64,000 bases of DNA from an uncultured Rhodospirillaceae bacterium (GCA_900550445.1 URSF01000001.1:87061-151060), one strand, 5' to 3'. Counted from the first letter of the stretch, positions 7,782-17,405 are shown. Made by a program: numbers and translations. Notes: generated by a model from the sequence alone, not told the origin.

Positions 7782-9157
7782 AGAAAAAACAGGCCGGCCA
7801 AAAGACAGGCGGTAATCAACAGAATAATCAGCTTTCCGCGCCGGTCGGTCGGCCGGAACCGCGCAGCCAGCGTATGCCTGTAGAGTAATTCGGGAATTTT
7901 TTCCGGGTTTTCCTGAAAAAAGGGCATTCTTTTATTCTGTATGGCCAGTCGTTCGACGTGGTGCGGCGACGGGCCGAAAGCCGTTTGAATGTCTGCCATA
8001 TTGCTTTTCTGTTTAAAAGGCGCCGTTTTTCCTTTGGCCAGAAAATCCGAAAATTCCGTTTTGCCGTTTTGCCAGATGTCTCCGTCTGTTTTTAATGTCG
8101 TCCGGCAAAGCTCTTCGGTCTTTTTCAGGGCAAAAACACAGCAGCGAATGGAGTAAGGAAAGAAAATGCCGTTGTCGGCAAAATGCTTTAAAAAACAATC
8201 CGCTTTTTGGCCGTTTAACAACAAAGCCGCATGTCGGTCCGTTTCTTCGATCAGGCGGATCAGCCGCGGGACGGGAAATAACGGCGGCAGAAAACCGGCA
8301 GTTATTAAAGCTTTTGCCGCCCGCGGGTAATCTTTGACGCACAAAGCTTCCAAAAATGAACTGACGAACAGACGTTCCTGAGGGGACAGCAAAACCGGCA
8401 GGCGGGCGCGGGTAACATATAACAGCCCCGTATCGTCGGCGCGGCATGCCGTTAACGACGGCGTAACGACAAAACCGTCGCGCAAAATCATTAAAATAAC
8501 GGATTTGATAAGGCAGGATACGGTTTTTTTCCTGTCCGGCGTCGCCTGTAACGGCCGTAGAGCCGGCCCCGGCAGTAAAGCCAGCCGGTCTTTACCGGTA
8601 CGCGGCCAGTCCGGCAGCAGCGTTTTTAGACAGTCGTCTTCGTAAAAATGATCGTTCAGCCGTTCCAAAGCGGCAGCTTCAAAGCGAAAATCGACTTCTT
8701 CGCCCAGAATATGTTCAAAAGTTTCGGCCAGTTGTTTGAAAAAAGGATCACGTCCGGCCAGCATATAAAACACTTTTAAGATACTGACAAATCTCTTTTG
8801 TTCGTCTTGATCCGCCGTGTCGGCAAAGTCAGTCGTCGTATCCGCGGCTCTGGCCAGCAGATCGGCACGGCCGCGTCCGGCAATATCCGGATACAGCGCG
8901 AAAAAAGCCGCCAGCGTCTGCAGGCACGCGCCGGCCTGATCCAAAAAACGTCCGAGACATTCTTCCGGCGTCTGCCCCAAAGCTTCCACCGGCGTCCGCG
9001 GCGCGCGCAGCAGCAGAAAATCCGCGGGCAGACCGCTTAATACCGTCTGCGACTTAAAACGCGCCAGATCGCGGCTGAAACGATAAAGGGTGAGTAAACA
9101 AGAAAGCCTGCGCAGCAAAACGGAATCCTCCGCTGAAACAAAAACCGGAGGTATCAT
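7778..9157 (-). CDS. UbiB/AarF-like pseudokinase
   Basis: The 459-residue protein aligns by eye to the ABC1/UbiB atypical kinase family that supports ubiquinone synthesis. EEVDFRFEAAALERLNDHF matches the conserved ELDLRxEAAAL helix. LILRDGF and ALCVKDYPRAAKALITAGF match the regions flanking the active site, and a C-terminal transmembrane helix (KLIILLITACLLAGLFFL) is kept. The hallmark residues are gone: KxGQ reads as LDQAGACLQT, HADxHxGN is VVTPSLTAC, and the DFG region is TRARLPVLL. The reading frame is intact. It lies near dut and the rpsT-dnaA block, where ubiB sits in other alphaproteobacteria, so it looks like the native ubiB reduced to a non-catalytic form. Confidence 0.7.
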   Translation of the reverse strand: MIPPVFVSAEDSVLLRRLSCLLTLYRFSRDLARFKSQTVLSGLPADFLLLRAPRTPVEALGQTPEECLGRFLDQAGACLQTLAAFFALYPDIAGRGRADLLARAADTTTDFADTADQDEQKRFVSILKVFYMLAGRDPFFKQLAETFEHILGEEVDFRFEAAALERLNDHFYEDDCLKTLLPDWPRTGKDRLALLPGPALRPLQATPDRKKTVSCLIKSVILMILRDGFVVTPSLTACRADDTGLLYVTRARLPVLLSPQERLFVSSFLEALCVKDYPRAAKALITAGFLPPLFPVPRLIRLIEETDRHAALLLNGQKADCFLKHFADNGIFFPYSIRCCVFALKKTEELCRTTLKTDGDIWQNGKTEFSDFLAKGKTAPFKQKSNMADIQTAFGPSPHHVERLAIQNKRMPFFQENPEKIPELLYRHTLAARFRPTDRRGKLIILLITACLLAGLFFL

Positions 9158-9226
9158 AACGGATATTTCGGGGCGGGAAAGTATTTTTCTAGTGAGAAGC
9201 CCGAAAAAATGATGTAAAAGAAAAAT

Positions 9227-9607
9227 ATGAAGAAATTTTTGTTTGCTTTGTTGTTTTTTGGTTTTTCTTTTTCCGGCGGGGCGGCGGCGGAATCCGTTTT
9301 TATGTCAGGATTTGAAGACCTGCCGTTAATGGACGGATTAAAACAGTCCGAAGACGCGGCGTTGTCTTTTGATTCGCCGGGCGGCCGCATTGTGGAGGCT
9401 TATGCCCAAAGCGAGAAGATCGAAAAACAAAAGGTAATGGAGTTTTATGATAAAACATTGCCGCAGCTGGGCTGGTCGCGTTTAAAGAAAAAAACGCCGG
9501 CGTCTTCTTTTTCTTATGCGCGGGAAGGCGAAGAACTGACAATTTCCGTTGACGACGGCACGCCCGCAACCGTACGTTTTGAACTGATGACCATGGAAAA
9601 GGAATAA
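9227..9607 (+). CDS. Small exported protein, unknown function
   Basis: The 126-residue protein has a clear signal peptide (MKKFLFALLFFGFSFSGGAAA). Its mature part holds MEFYDKTLPQLGWSRLKK and a short C-terminal beta region (ELTISVDDGTPATVRFEL). The 'FYDKTLPQLGW' stretch resembles small periplasmic proteins encoded beside the enoyl-CoA hydratase upstream of rpsT in other alphaproteobacteria. It ends 3 bases before the hydratase gene, so the two are co-translated. No function is known to me. Confidence 0.75.
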   Translation: MKKFLFALLFFGFSFSGGAAAESVFMSGFEDLPLMDGLKQSEDAALSFDSPGGRIVEAYAQSEKIEKQKVMEFYDKTLPQLGWSRLKKKTPASSFSYAREGEELTISVDDGTPATVRFELMTMEKE

Positions 9608-9610
9608 AAA

Positions 9611-10375
9611 ATGGATTTTGAAACGATTACAGTCGAAAGTAACAACGCCGTCGGGGTAATTACGTTAAATCGTCCGGCGTCGATGAATGCGGTCTGCGCG
9701 GCGATGCTGTACGAACTGGCGCAGGCGATCAGCGATTTTGACGCCGAAGAATCAATTCGCGTCATCGTTTTAAAGGGCGAATCCGATTTTTTTGCCGCGG
9801 GAACGGACATGTCTGAATTCGCGTCTTCCCAAAACGATGCGTTTGCGCGGGGCGGCGTTTATTCCCGCGCAGCCGAAACAATCGCGCGGTGCGGCAAACC
9901 GATTGTCGCCGGCGCGGCCGGTTATGTGTTCGGCGGCGGACTGGAACTGGTTTTGATGAGCGATATTGTCATCGCCGCGGATAATGCCAGATTCGGTTTT
10001 CCGGAAATCACGCTGGGCGTTTTGCCGCAGATGGGCGGTGCGTCGCTTTTGGCCGGCCGAGTCGGACGGGCAAAGGCGATGGATATCCTGTTGACGGGGC
10101 GCCATATTTCGGCCGAAGAAGCGTTAGCCTGCGGTTTGGTTTCCCGCGTGGTTGACAGCGCCGATTTGTTAAATGAAGTCGGCGAAACGGCCGAACGGAT
10201 CGCGTCAATGCCCGCAGCCGGCGTAAAACTGGCCAAACAGGCCGTTTTGCAAGCCTGCGGCGGTCTGCCGAAAACCCAAGATACGATCGCCAAATTGTCA
10301 TTGATGTCCGCCGACGCGCAGGAGGGACTGAACGCCCTGAAGGAAAATCGTGCGCCAAAGTATGTACATAAGTAG
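9611..10375 (+). CDS. Enoyl-CoA hydratase/isomerase family protein
   Basis: A crotonase-fold enzyme of 254 residues. The oxyanion-hole segments are FFAAGTDMSEF and AAGYVFGGGLELVLMSDIVIAA. The two hydratase glutamates fall at FPEITLGVLPQMGG. These enzymes hydrate 2-enoyl-CoA or catalyse related CoA-thioester chemistry. Its position before rpsT-dnaA is conserved in alphaproteobacteria. The exact substrate cannot be read from sequence. Confidence 0.88.
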   Translation: MDFETITVESNNAVGVITLNRPASMNAVCAAMLYELAQAISDFDAEESIRVIVLKGESDFFAAGTDMSEFASSQNDAFARGGVYSRAAETIARCGKPIVAGAAGYVFGGGLELVLMSDIVIAADNARFGFPEITLGVLPQMGGASLLAGRVGRAKAMDILLTGRHISAEEALACGLVSRVVDSADLLNEVGETAERIASMPAAGVKLAKQAVLQACGGLPKTQDTIAKLSLMSADAQEGLNALKENRAPKYVHK

Positions 10376-10383
10376 TTTATTCC

Positions 10384-10413
10384 TTGACTTTGGCTTTTAT
10401 TTGATTGTATAAA
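10384..10413 (+). promoter_or_regulatory. Promoter of rpsT
   Basis: TTGACT (10384-10389) and TATAAA (10408-10413) are 18 bases apart, 39 bases before the rpsT ATG. This is a near-consensus sigma-70 promoter. Confidence 0.7.
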
Positions 10414-10451
10414 ACCTACCTTAGTTCTTTTTAAGAAAACAGGAAAAAAAA

Positions 10452-10715
10452 ATGGCTAATCATCTTTCGTCAAAACAACGTATTCGTCGCAACGCCCGCC
10501 GCGCGGAATTTAACGCGGCCAGAAAATCGCGCGTTCACACGTTTACGAAAAAATTTGAAGCCGCTTTGGCCGGTGGTGATAAGGCTGCCGCTGCGGAAGC
10601 TTTCCGTACGGCCGAATCGGAAATTATGCGCGCCGTTTCCAAAGGTGTTTTGCACAAAAATACCGCCGCCCGCAGAGTTTCCCGCTTGTCCGCCCGCGTC
10701 AAGGCTTTGGGTTAA
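10452..10715 (+). CDS. rpsT: 30S ribosomal protein S20
   Basis: The 87-residue basic protein has the family start MANHLSSKQRIRRNARRAEF, the helix KFEAALAGGDKAAAAEAFRTAES and the ending HKNTAARRVSRLSARVKAL. S20 binds 16S rRNA at the bottom of the 30S body. It has its own promoter and terminator. Confidence 0.97.
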   Translation: MANHLSSKQRIRRNARRAEFNAARKSRVHTFTKKFEAALAGGDKAAAAEAFRTAESEIMRAVSKGVLHKNTAARRVSRLSARVKALG

Positions 10716-10779
10716 CAAGACTTTAAAAACCTCTGTCCGGTCTGACCGGGTATTGTTTTGTAAGCTTATGTCGGAATTT

Positions 10780-10818
10780 AAAGCAGACAGTCTGTCGGAC
10801 GGTCTGCTTTTTATTTTT
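10780..10818 (+). terminator. Intrinsic terminator after rpsT
   Basis: AAAGCAGAC pairs with GTCTGCTTT (9 bp, 13-base loop) and is followed by a T-rich tract. The remaining 10819-10996 gap is T-rich and holds the dnaA leader; I see no clear promoter consensus and no cluster of DnaA boxes in it. Confidence 0.8.
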
Positions 10819-10996
10819 CTTTTATTTGACATTTTTTTTGAAATTTGTCTGGGGCTTTGGGGCCGGCTACTACATCTTGAGTCAAGATTTTTTATTTCTT
10901 TTTTATATGCGAACAGGGCTTGCCTTTCGCAGGGCTGCCCCCTATTATTTGGCGGCGGGATCGGAATGACGATTCCATAATCTTTAGGATAGACTG

Positions 10997-12376
10997 ATGG
11001 ATAAGGGAATGCATGACTTGTTGACTTCGCAGGCGGCCGCGGTAGAAGAACGTCTGCGTAAATCGCTGGGGGCGTCCGTTTTTGACACATGGTTGAAAAC
11101 GCTGTCTGTCGGCGGTTTTAAGGACGGCATTCTGACTTTGTTTTTGCCGACGAATTTCTTTTGCAGCTATATCGCCCGGAACTTTTCCGAAGAAATAACG
11201 CAGGCGTGGCGTAATGAAAATCCGGCGGTTGATTCCGTTAAATTTGAAGTCGGCAGTCCCGCGTTTTCCGCGCCGGCCGAAAAAATGCCCGAAGTGACGC
11301 AGCCCGCCGCCGCTGCGCCTGCCCCTGCCGTGGCGCCTGAAACCGAAAAGGACGCTTTGTCCGCCGCGCTGGATCCGCGCTTTACTTTTGATAACTTTGT
11401 CGTCGGCGCGCCTAATGAATTTGCCTATGCCGCAGCCAGACGAGTGGCGGAATCCGACGACGTATCGTTTAATCCGCTGTATCTGTATTCCAGTGCGGGA
11501 CTGGGTAAAACGCATTTAATGCATTCGATTGCCTGGTATATCCGCGAACACAACCCGGCGCGCCGTGTCGTTTATTTGTCGGCGGAAAAATTCATGTATT
11601 TGTTTATCCGCGCGATTCGTTACAAGGATACGCTTTCTTTTAAAGAAGAGCTGCGCAACGTTGACGTTTTAATGATTGACGACGTGCAGTTTTTGATCGG
11701 CAAGGAAAACACTCAGGACGAATTTTTCCATACGTTCAACGCTCTGGTCGGCAGCGGCAAGCAGATCGTTTTATCGGCGGACAAGCCGCCCGTTAATCTG
11801 GAAGGGATTGAGGAACGTTTAAAAACGCGTTTGGGATCCGGTTTGGTGGCGGATATTCACCCGACGACGTATGAGCTGCGGCTGGGGATTTTGGAAAGCA
11901 AGGCGCAGAATTTGGGGGTTTACGTTCCGCAGGACGTTATTTCCTTTTTGGCGGAAAAAATCACGGCCAGCGTGCGCGAACTGGAAGGGGCTCTGTTGCG
12001 TGTCGCCGCGCATGTCCAGCTGATGGGCGGCGAAGTGACGCTGGAACGCACATGCGATATTCTGCGCGATATTTTAAGCGTTTTGGATCGCCGCGTCACG
12101 ATTGAGGAAATTCAGCGCAAAGTGGCGGAACGGTATAATATCCGCCTGAGCGAAATGATGTCGAAACGCCGGGAACGTTCGGTAGTCCGGCCGCGCCAGA
12201 TCGCCATGTTCCTGGCAAAGAATCTGACGACGAAATCGCTGCCGGATATTGGGCGGGCTTTTAACCGCGATCATACGACGGTGCTTCACGGCATTAAAGC
12301 GGTTGAAGACCTGCGTGCGGAAGATCCGGCGTTCAGGGAAGAAACCGACGATCTGCGCCGCATGCTTTCCGTTTAA
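10997..12376 (+). CDS. dnaA: Chromosomal replication initiator DnaA
   Basis: DnaA-ATP binds DnaA boxes and melts oriC. Domain I is at residues 10-90 (VFDTWLKTLSV), followed by a Pro/Ala-rich linker. The AAA+ domain has Walker A SSAGLGKTHLMH, Walker B VLMIDDVQFL and the arginine-finger segment LKTRLGSGLV. Domain IV carries the DNA-binding signature NRDHTTVLHGIK. The first P-loop glycine is Ser, a variation also seen in some alphaproteobacterial DnaA. Length (459 aa) is normal. dnaN, recF and gyrB follow. Confidence 0.97.
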   Translation: MDKGMHDLLTSQAAAVEERLRKSLGASVFDTWLKTLSVGGFKDGILTLFLPTNFFCSYIARNFSEEITQAWRNENPAVDSVKFEVGSPAFSAPAEKMPEVTQPAAAAPAPAVAPETEKDALSAALDPRFTFDNFVVGAPNEFAYAAARRVAESDDVSFNPLYLYSSAGLGKTHLMHSIAWYIREHNPARRVVYLSAEKFMYLFIRAIRYKDTLSFKEELRNVDVLMIDDVQFLIGKENTQDEFFHTFNALVGSGKQIVLSADKPPVNLEGIEERLKTRLGSGLVADIHPTTYELRLGILESKAQNLGVYVPQDVISFLAEKITASVRELEGALLRVAAHVQLMGGEVTLERTCDILRDILSVLDRRVTIEEIQRKVAERYNIRLSEMMSKRRERSVVRPRQIAMFLAKNLTTKSLPDIGRAFNRDHTTVLHGIKAVEDLRAEDPAFREETDDLRRMLSV

Positions 12377-12451
12377 AAACGGGCGTTTTCCGCGCTGGCC
12401 GAAAATTAGTGCGACTCGGTAAAAATCTTTAGTGTTTCCGATATTTTTTGC

Positions 12452-12479
12452 TTTGGAAAAACGGCAGATGTGGTATACT
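12452..12479 (+). promoter_or_regulatory. Putative dnaN promoter
   Basis: TTTGGA (12452-12457), a 16-base spacer and TATACT (12474-12479) lie in the 145-base dnaA-dnaN gap. I see no DnaA boxes in this gap. Confidence 0.5.
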
Positions 12480-12521
12480 GCATCGAAATAGTTTTTAACC
12501 CTTTTTGATGAGTTTGGTTCT

Positions 12522-13637
12522 ATGAAATTTACGATTGAACGCGCTGCTTTATTGAAGTCTTTGTCCCATGTTCAGAACGTGGTGGAACGCCGCCATACCA
12601 ATCCTTTGCTGTCAAACGTGAAAATCACGGCGGCAGATGACGGAATTGTGCTGAACGCGACGGATAATGAACTGGAAGTCAGTGAAAAAACGCCGGCCAA
12701 AGTCGATACGGCCGGGGCGATAACGGCGCCTGCGCACAAATTGTATGAAATTGTGCGTAAACTGCCTGACGGCGCTGAAATCGAATTTGTTTTAAATGCC
12801 GAAAACAATCAGCTGAAAATGACGGCCGGACGCGCCAAGTTTGCTCTGGCGACAATGGCCGGCGAAGATTTTCCTTCGATTGCCGAAGGGGATATGACGC
12901 ATCATTTTTCTTTGAAGGCTTCGGATCTGCGCGATTTGATTGACCGGACGTCTTTTGCCGTTTCAACGGAAGAAACGCGTTTTTATTTGAACGGGATTTA
13001 TTTGCACGAAGCGACTTCCAAAGAGGAAAAAATCCTGCGCGCCGTTGCGACGGACGGTCACCGTCTGGCCTGCGCGGAAGCCGTTTTCCCCGAAGGGGCG
13101 GCCGGTATGCCCGGAATTATCATTCCGCGCAAGGCGATCGGTGAATTAAGCAAACTGCTGGCCGAAGAAGCCGAAGACGTTAAAATTGATTTATCGACGT
13201 ATAAAATCCGCTTTACGTTTGGCGGTTTGGTGCTGACGTCTTTGCTGATCGAGGGGACGTATCCCGATTATGAACGCGTTATTCCGACGGAAAACGACAA
13301 AGTTATGGAAGTTGACGCGCAGGCTTTGACGGCAGTTGTCGACCGGGTGTCCAGTCTGTCCGAAAAATCGCGCGCCGTCCGTTTGACGCTGTCAAAGGAT
13401 CTGGTAAAGGTTTCCGCGGCAAACGCCGAAGAAGGCAGCGCGGAAGACGAACTGGAAGTCAAATATTCCGCCGATCCGATTGACGTCGGGTTTAACTATG
13501 TTTATCTGGAAGACGTGTTGAAACAGATCAAGGGCGGTCTGGTGCGGATTGCTTTTTCGGATTCGGCTTCTCCGACGATTTTGACGGACATGTCGGATCC
13601 CAGTGTTTTATTCGTTTTAATGCCAATGCGGGTGTAA
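12522..13637 (+). CDS. dnaN: DNA polymerase III beta sliding clamp
   Basis: The 371-residue clamp has the three repeated clamp folds. The start MKFTIERAALLKSLSHVQNVVERR and the end PTILTDMSDPSVLFVLMPMRV, with the C-terminal MPMRV of the hydrophobic binding pocket, are characteristic. It forms a ring dimer on DNA and tethers Pol III. It is followed 25 bases later by recF. Confidence 0.97.
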   Translation: MKFTIERAALLKSLSHVQNVVERRHTNPLLSNVKITAADDGIVLNATDNELEVSEKTPAKVDTAGAITAPAHKLYEIVRKLPDGAEIEFVLNAENNQLKMTAGRAKFALATMAGEDFPSIAEGDMTHHFSLKASDLRDLIDRTSFAVSTEETRFYLNGIYLHEATSKEEKILRAVATDGHRLACAEAVFPEGAAGMPGIIIPRKAIGELSKLLAEEAEDVKIDLSTYKIRFTFGGLVLTSLLIEGTYPDYERVIPTENDKVMEVDAQALTAVVDRVSSLSEKSRAVRLTLSKDLVKVSAANAEEGSAEDELEVKYSADPIDVGFNYVYLEDVLKQIKGGLVRIAFSDSASPTILTDMSDPSVLFVLMPMRV

Positions 13638-13662
13638 GACAATTTTAACGGCAAATGAACTG

Positions 13663-14880
13663 ATGTATGCGCGTTCGCGGGACGCTCTGCCCGCGGCGGC
13701 GCAATGCCCGGCGCGGCAGGCCGAAACGTCTGCGGCGGGGGTTTCCGTCAGCCGTTTGCAAATGGCGCGGTTTCGCAATTATCTTTTTTTGCGGCTGGAT
13801 CTGCCGCGCGACGCCGGTCAGATTGTTCTGACGGGAAAAAACGGTTGCGGAAAAACAAATCTGTTGGAAGCCGTTTCTCTTCTGGCGCCGGGAAAAGGCC
13901 TGCGGCAGGCCGGATTTCGGGATATCCTGCCTAAAGACGGGACGACCGGTTCCTGGGGAATAGCGGCGGCGCTGCGCAAAGGGGACGAAGAAATAGACGT
14001 GGCGACCGATTATGAAAATGTTTCCGGGCGGCGGACGGAAAAACGGCGCGTCCGATTAAACGGAGCGGTTATTTCCCAGACGGATCTGGGGCAGGTTTGC
14101 TCCGCCGTATGGCTGACTCCCGGCATGGACAGGCTGTTTGCCGGCGATCCGGCAGGGCGGCGGCGTTTTCTGGATCGTTTGACGCAGACTTTTTTTGAAG
14201 GCCATGCTCGCGCCTGCGCCGCTTACGGTCAGGCTCTGCGTCAATGGGGGGCTTTGATCCGTGAAGGAAAAACGGACGAACGCTGGTTGGCCGCTTTGGA
14301 AAAGACAATGGGAAAATACGGCGCAAAAGCTGCTTTGGCGCGCCGTACGGCCGTTTCTTTGCTGCAGGAAGAACTGGAACGGGAAACGACGGCCTTTCCG
14401 CGAGCGCTTTTGTCCTTGCAGGGCGGCGGAGAAGACGAACTGGCGGAAATGCCGGAAGACGAAGCAGCCGAATTTATCCGTACGCATTTTTCCCGTTCTC
14501 GCGACGTTTATGCGCAAAACGGTTCTGCCGGCGGTGTGCATACGGTTGATCTGGCGGCCGGACATCGGGAAAAAGATATGCCCGCGGCGGCCTGTTCGAC
14601 CGGGGAACAAAAAGCTTTGCTGATTTCCGTCCTGTTGGCGCATATTCGGGTTCAGGCAAAACGCAAAGGGGCTTTGCCGCTGGTGCTGTTTGACGAAGTG
14701 ACCGCGCATTTGGACGACCGGCGCCGGGACGCTTTGTTTGATGAAATTTCTGCGCTGAAAACGCAGGCGTGGCTGACGGGAACGACTCCCCGGCCTTTTG
14801 AAAGTTTAAAGAAAACGGCGCATTTCGTCGCCGTGGACGAATTGTTGCGGACCGTTCCCGATTGGGCGGCCGCGTCTTGA
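13663..14880 (+). CDS. recF: DNA replication and repair protein RecF
   Basis: RecF is an SMC-like ATPase that loads RecA at gaps. Visible motifs are SRLQMARFRNYLFLRLDL, Walker A LTGKNGCGKTNLLEAVSLL, signature ACSTGEQKALLISVLLAH and Walker B LPLVLFDEVTAHLD. The assigned ATG gives about 30 extra N-terminal residues (Ala/Arg rich) compared with most RecF proteins. No better start with a ribosome site is visible downstream, so the extension may be real or the start non-canonical. Confidence 0.92.
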   Translation: MYARSRDALPAAAQCPARQAETSAAGVSVSRLQMARFRNYLFLRLDLPRDAGQIVLTGKNGCGKTNLLEAVSLLAPGKGLRQAGFRDILPKDGTTGSWGIAAALRKGDEEIDVATDYENVSGRRTEKRRVRLNGAVISQTDLGQVCSAVWLTPGMDRLFAGDPAGRRRFLDRLTQTFFEGHARACAAYGQALRQWGALIREGKTDERWLAALEKTMGKYGAKAALARRTAVSLLQEELERETTAFPRALLSLQGGGEDELAEMPEDEAAEFIRTHFSRSRDVYAQNGSAGGVHTVDLAAGHREKDMPAAACSTGEQKALLISVLLAHIRVQAKRKGALPLVLFDEVTAHLDDRRRDALFDEISALKTQAWLTGTTPRPFESLKKTAHFVAVDELLRTVPDWAAAS

Positions 14881-14895
14881 TAAAAAAGGTGTACT

Positions 14896-17328
14896 ATGAC
14901 GGAAGAAACAAATCTGCACTCACCCTCTGATTACAATGCCGAATCGATTAAGGTTCTGAAAGGGCTGGACGCCGTTCGCAAACGTCCCGGCATGTATATC
15001 GGCGACACGGACGACGGAACCGGTCTGCATCATATGGTGTATGAAGTTTTGGATAATGCGATTGACGAATCTTTGGCGGGATACTGTACAAAAACGGAAA
15101 CGATCATCAATTCCGACGGTTCTGTCACGGTGCGCGACAACGGCCGCGGCATTCCGACCGATATGCACAAGGAAGAAGGCGTTTCCGCCGCTGAAGTCAT
15201 TATGACCCAACTGCATGCGGGCGGCAAATTCGATCAGAATTCGTATAAGATTTCGGGCGGTCTGCACGGCGTGGGCGTTTCTGTCGTCAATGCGTTGTCT
15301 TCGTCTTTAAAACTGCGCATCTGGCGCAATGGCAAAGAACATTATATGGAATTCAGAAACGGGGTTGCCGTCGCTCCGCTGAAAGTCGTCGGCGACGCCG
15401 TTCCGGCCGACCGGACGGGGACGGAAGTAACGTTTCTGCCGTCGCCTGAAACTTTTACGCAGACAGAATTCAGCTTTGACACTCTGGAACACCGTCTGCG
15501 CGAACTGGCCTTTTTAAATTCCGGGGTTCATCTGGTATTAAAGGACGAACGCCCCGGCAATCCGCGCGAAATCGAATTTTGTTATGACGGTGGTATTCAG
15601 GAATTTGTCCGTTATATTGATAAATCAAAAACGTCCATTCATGACGGTGAAATCGCTATTTCCGGCGAAAAGAACGGTATTATCGTCGAATTGGCCATGG
15701 AATGGACGGACGGCTATCATGAAACGACGCTGTGCTTTACCAATAATATTGCTCAGCGCGACGGCGGAACGCATCTGGCCGGGTTCAGGGCGGCGTTGAC
15801 CAGAACGATTAATGCTTACGCGCAGGAAACGGGACTGTTGAAAAAAGAAAAAGTCGAACTGTCCGGCGAAGATATGCGCGAAGGGCTGACGTGCGTTTTA
15901 TCGGTCAAGGTGCCGGATCCGAAATTTTCGTCCCAGACAAAGGACAAACTGGTTTCTTCCGAAGTCCGTCCCGTTGTTGAAGGCATTGTCGGCGACAAGC
16001 TGGCTCAGTGGTTGGAGGAACACCCGGTGGAAGCGCGCAAAATCGTCGGCAAAGTCGTTGAAGCGGCCGCCGCGCGCGAAGCCGCCCGCAAAGCCAGAGA
16101 TTTAACGCGGCGCAAAGGCGTGCTGGATATGGCTTCTCTGCCTGGAAAACTGGCGGATTGCCAGGAACGCGATCCGGCTTTGTCTGAAATCTTTATCGTC
16201 GAAGGGGACTCCGCGGGCGGTTCCGCAAAACAGGGACGCAATCGCGCGACGCAGGCTATCCTGCCGTTAAGGGGAAAAATCTTAAACGTCGAACGCGCCC
16301 GTTTTGACAAGATGTTAAATTCCGCGGAAATCGGCACGATGGTTACGGCGTTCGGCACCGGAATCGGCCGCGATGATTTTGACGCGGACAAATGCCGGTA
16401 TCATAAAATCATTATCATGACCGATGCGGACGTTGACGGATCGCATATCCGCACGCTTTTGCTGACGTTCTTTTTCCGCCAGATGCCCGAACTGATCGAA
16501 CGGGGATATGTTTATATCGCGCAGCCGCCTTTGTATCGCGCGCGCCGCGGCAATTCGGATATTTATCTGAAAGACGAACGCGCAATGGAAGATTATCTGA
16601 TCAACCAGTCTGTTCAGGACAGTGTTTTTGTACGTTATGACGGCGTTCAGATCGCGGGCGAAGATTTGAAACGTCAGGCGGAAGAAGCCAGAAACTGCCG
16701 TCATTTGATCGACGCTTTGTCGCGTCAGATACCGGCTAAGATTGTTGAACAAATGGCAATACACGGCCTGTTTTCTCCGGACGTTTACGATAACGCCGAA
16801 AAAGCCGCTCAGGCCGCGAAAGCATTGGCGGTGCGTTTGGACGAACTGGAACCGGAATATGAACGCGGCTGGCGCGCGGATTTTGAAAACGGCGCCTTTG
16901 TGTTCAGACGGACGCTGCGCAGCGTTACCGAAGAATATGTTGCCGACGTCAGTTTTCTGACCAGCGGAGAAGCCAGAAAATTAAACGAGCTTTATGCTGA
17001 TCTGCATGAATCTTATGCCAAGACAGGCGTGTTTAAGGCTAAAGACAGCGAATTTAAATTAACGGGACCGGTGGCGCTGTCCGACGCTGTTTCACAGATC
17101 GGACGCAAGGGAATTTCCATTCAGCGCTATAAAGGGCTGGGCGAAATGAATCCGGAACAGCTGTGGGAAACGACGCTGGATCCGAATGCACGTTCTTTGT
17201 TGCAGGTTAAAATCACGCATTTTGATCAGGCGGAATCCGTGTTTTCCATGTTGATGGGCGACATTGTGGAACCGCGGCGCGATTTTATCCAGGATAACGC
17301 GCTGAACGTCGTTAATCTGGACGTTTAA
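14896..17328 (+). CDS. gyrB: DNA gyrase subunit B
   Basis: The 810-residue GyrB supplies the ATPase and TOPRIM functions of gyrase. The GHKL ATPase domain has VLDNAIDES, DNGRGIPTD and GGLHGVGVSVVNALS. The TOPRIM domain has VEGDSAGGSAKQGRNR and IIIMTDADVDGSHIRTLLL. The C-terminus carries RYKGLGEMNPEQLWETTLDP. Length is normal. It starts 15 bases after recF. Confidence 0.97.
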   Translation: MTEETNLHSPSDYNAESIKVLKGLDAVRKRPGMYIGDTDDGTGLHHMVYEVLDNAIDESLAGYCTKTETIINSDGSVTVRDNGRGIPTDMHKEEGVSAAEVIMTQLHAGGKFDQNSYKISGGLHGVGVSVVNALSSSLKLRIWRNGKEHYMEFRNGVAVAPLKVVGDAVPADRTGTEVTFLPSPETFTQTEFSFDTLEHRLRELAFLNSGVHLVLKDERPGNPREIEFCYDGGIQEFVRYIDKSKTSIHDGEIAISGEKNGIIVELAMEWTDGYHETTLCFTNNIAQRDGGTHLAGFRAALTRTINAYAQETGLLKKEKVELSGEDMREGLTCVLSVKVPDPKFSSQTKDKLVSSEVRPVVEGIVGDKLAQWLEEHPVEARKIVGKVVEAAAAREAARKARDLTRRKGVLDMASLPGKLADCQERDPALSEIFIVEGDSAGGSAKQGRNRATQAILPLRGKILNVERARFDKMLNSAEIGTMVTAFGTGIGRDDFDADKCRYHKIIIMTDADVDGSHIRTLLLTFFFRQMPELIERGYVYIAQPPLYRARRGNSDIYLKDERAMEDYLINQSVQDSVFVRYDGVQIAGEDLKRQAEEARNCRHLIDALSRQIPAKIVEQMAIHGLFSPDVYDNAEKAAQAAKALAVRLDELEPEYERGWRADFENGAFVFRRTLRSVTEEYVADVSFLTSGEARKLNELYADLHESYAKTGVFKAKDSEFKLTGPVALSDAVSQIGRKGISIQRYKGLGEMNPEQLWETTLDPNARSLLQVKITHFDQAESVFSMLMGDIVEPRRDFIQDNALNVVNLDV

Positions 17329-17365
17329 AAAGGACGGGTTTTTTTATCCGTATTAAAAAAAACGC

Positions 17366-17393
17366 TTGCAGTTTTTAAAAAATACGCTATAAA
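17366..17393 (+). promoter_or_regulatory. Promoter of tRNA-Thr
   Basis: TTGCAG (17366-17371), 16 bases, TATAAA (17388-17393) lie 12 bases before the tRNA 5' end. Confidence 0.65.
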
Positions 17394-17405
17394 GAACCTT
17401 GCCGT

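Noticed and set aside
10555..10980. 141-codon frame covering rpsT and the dnaA leader
   Set aside because: It overlaps rpsT in another frame and runs through a terminator; a shadow frame.
10716..12521. Replication origin next to dnaA
   Set aside because: No cluster of TTATCCACA-like boxes is visible in the rpsT-dnaA or dnaA-dnaN gaps, and alphaproteobacterial origins are often elsewhere.
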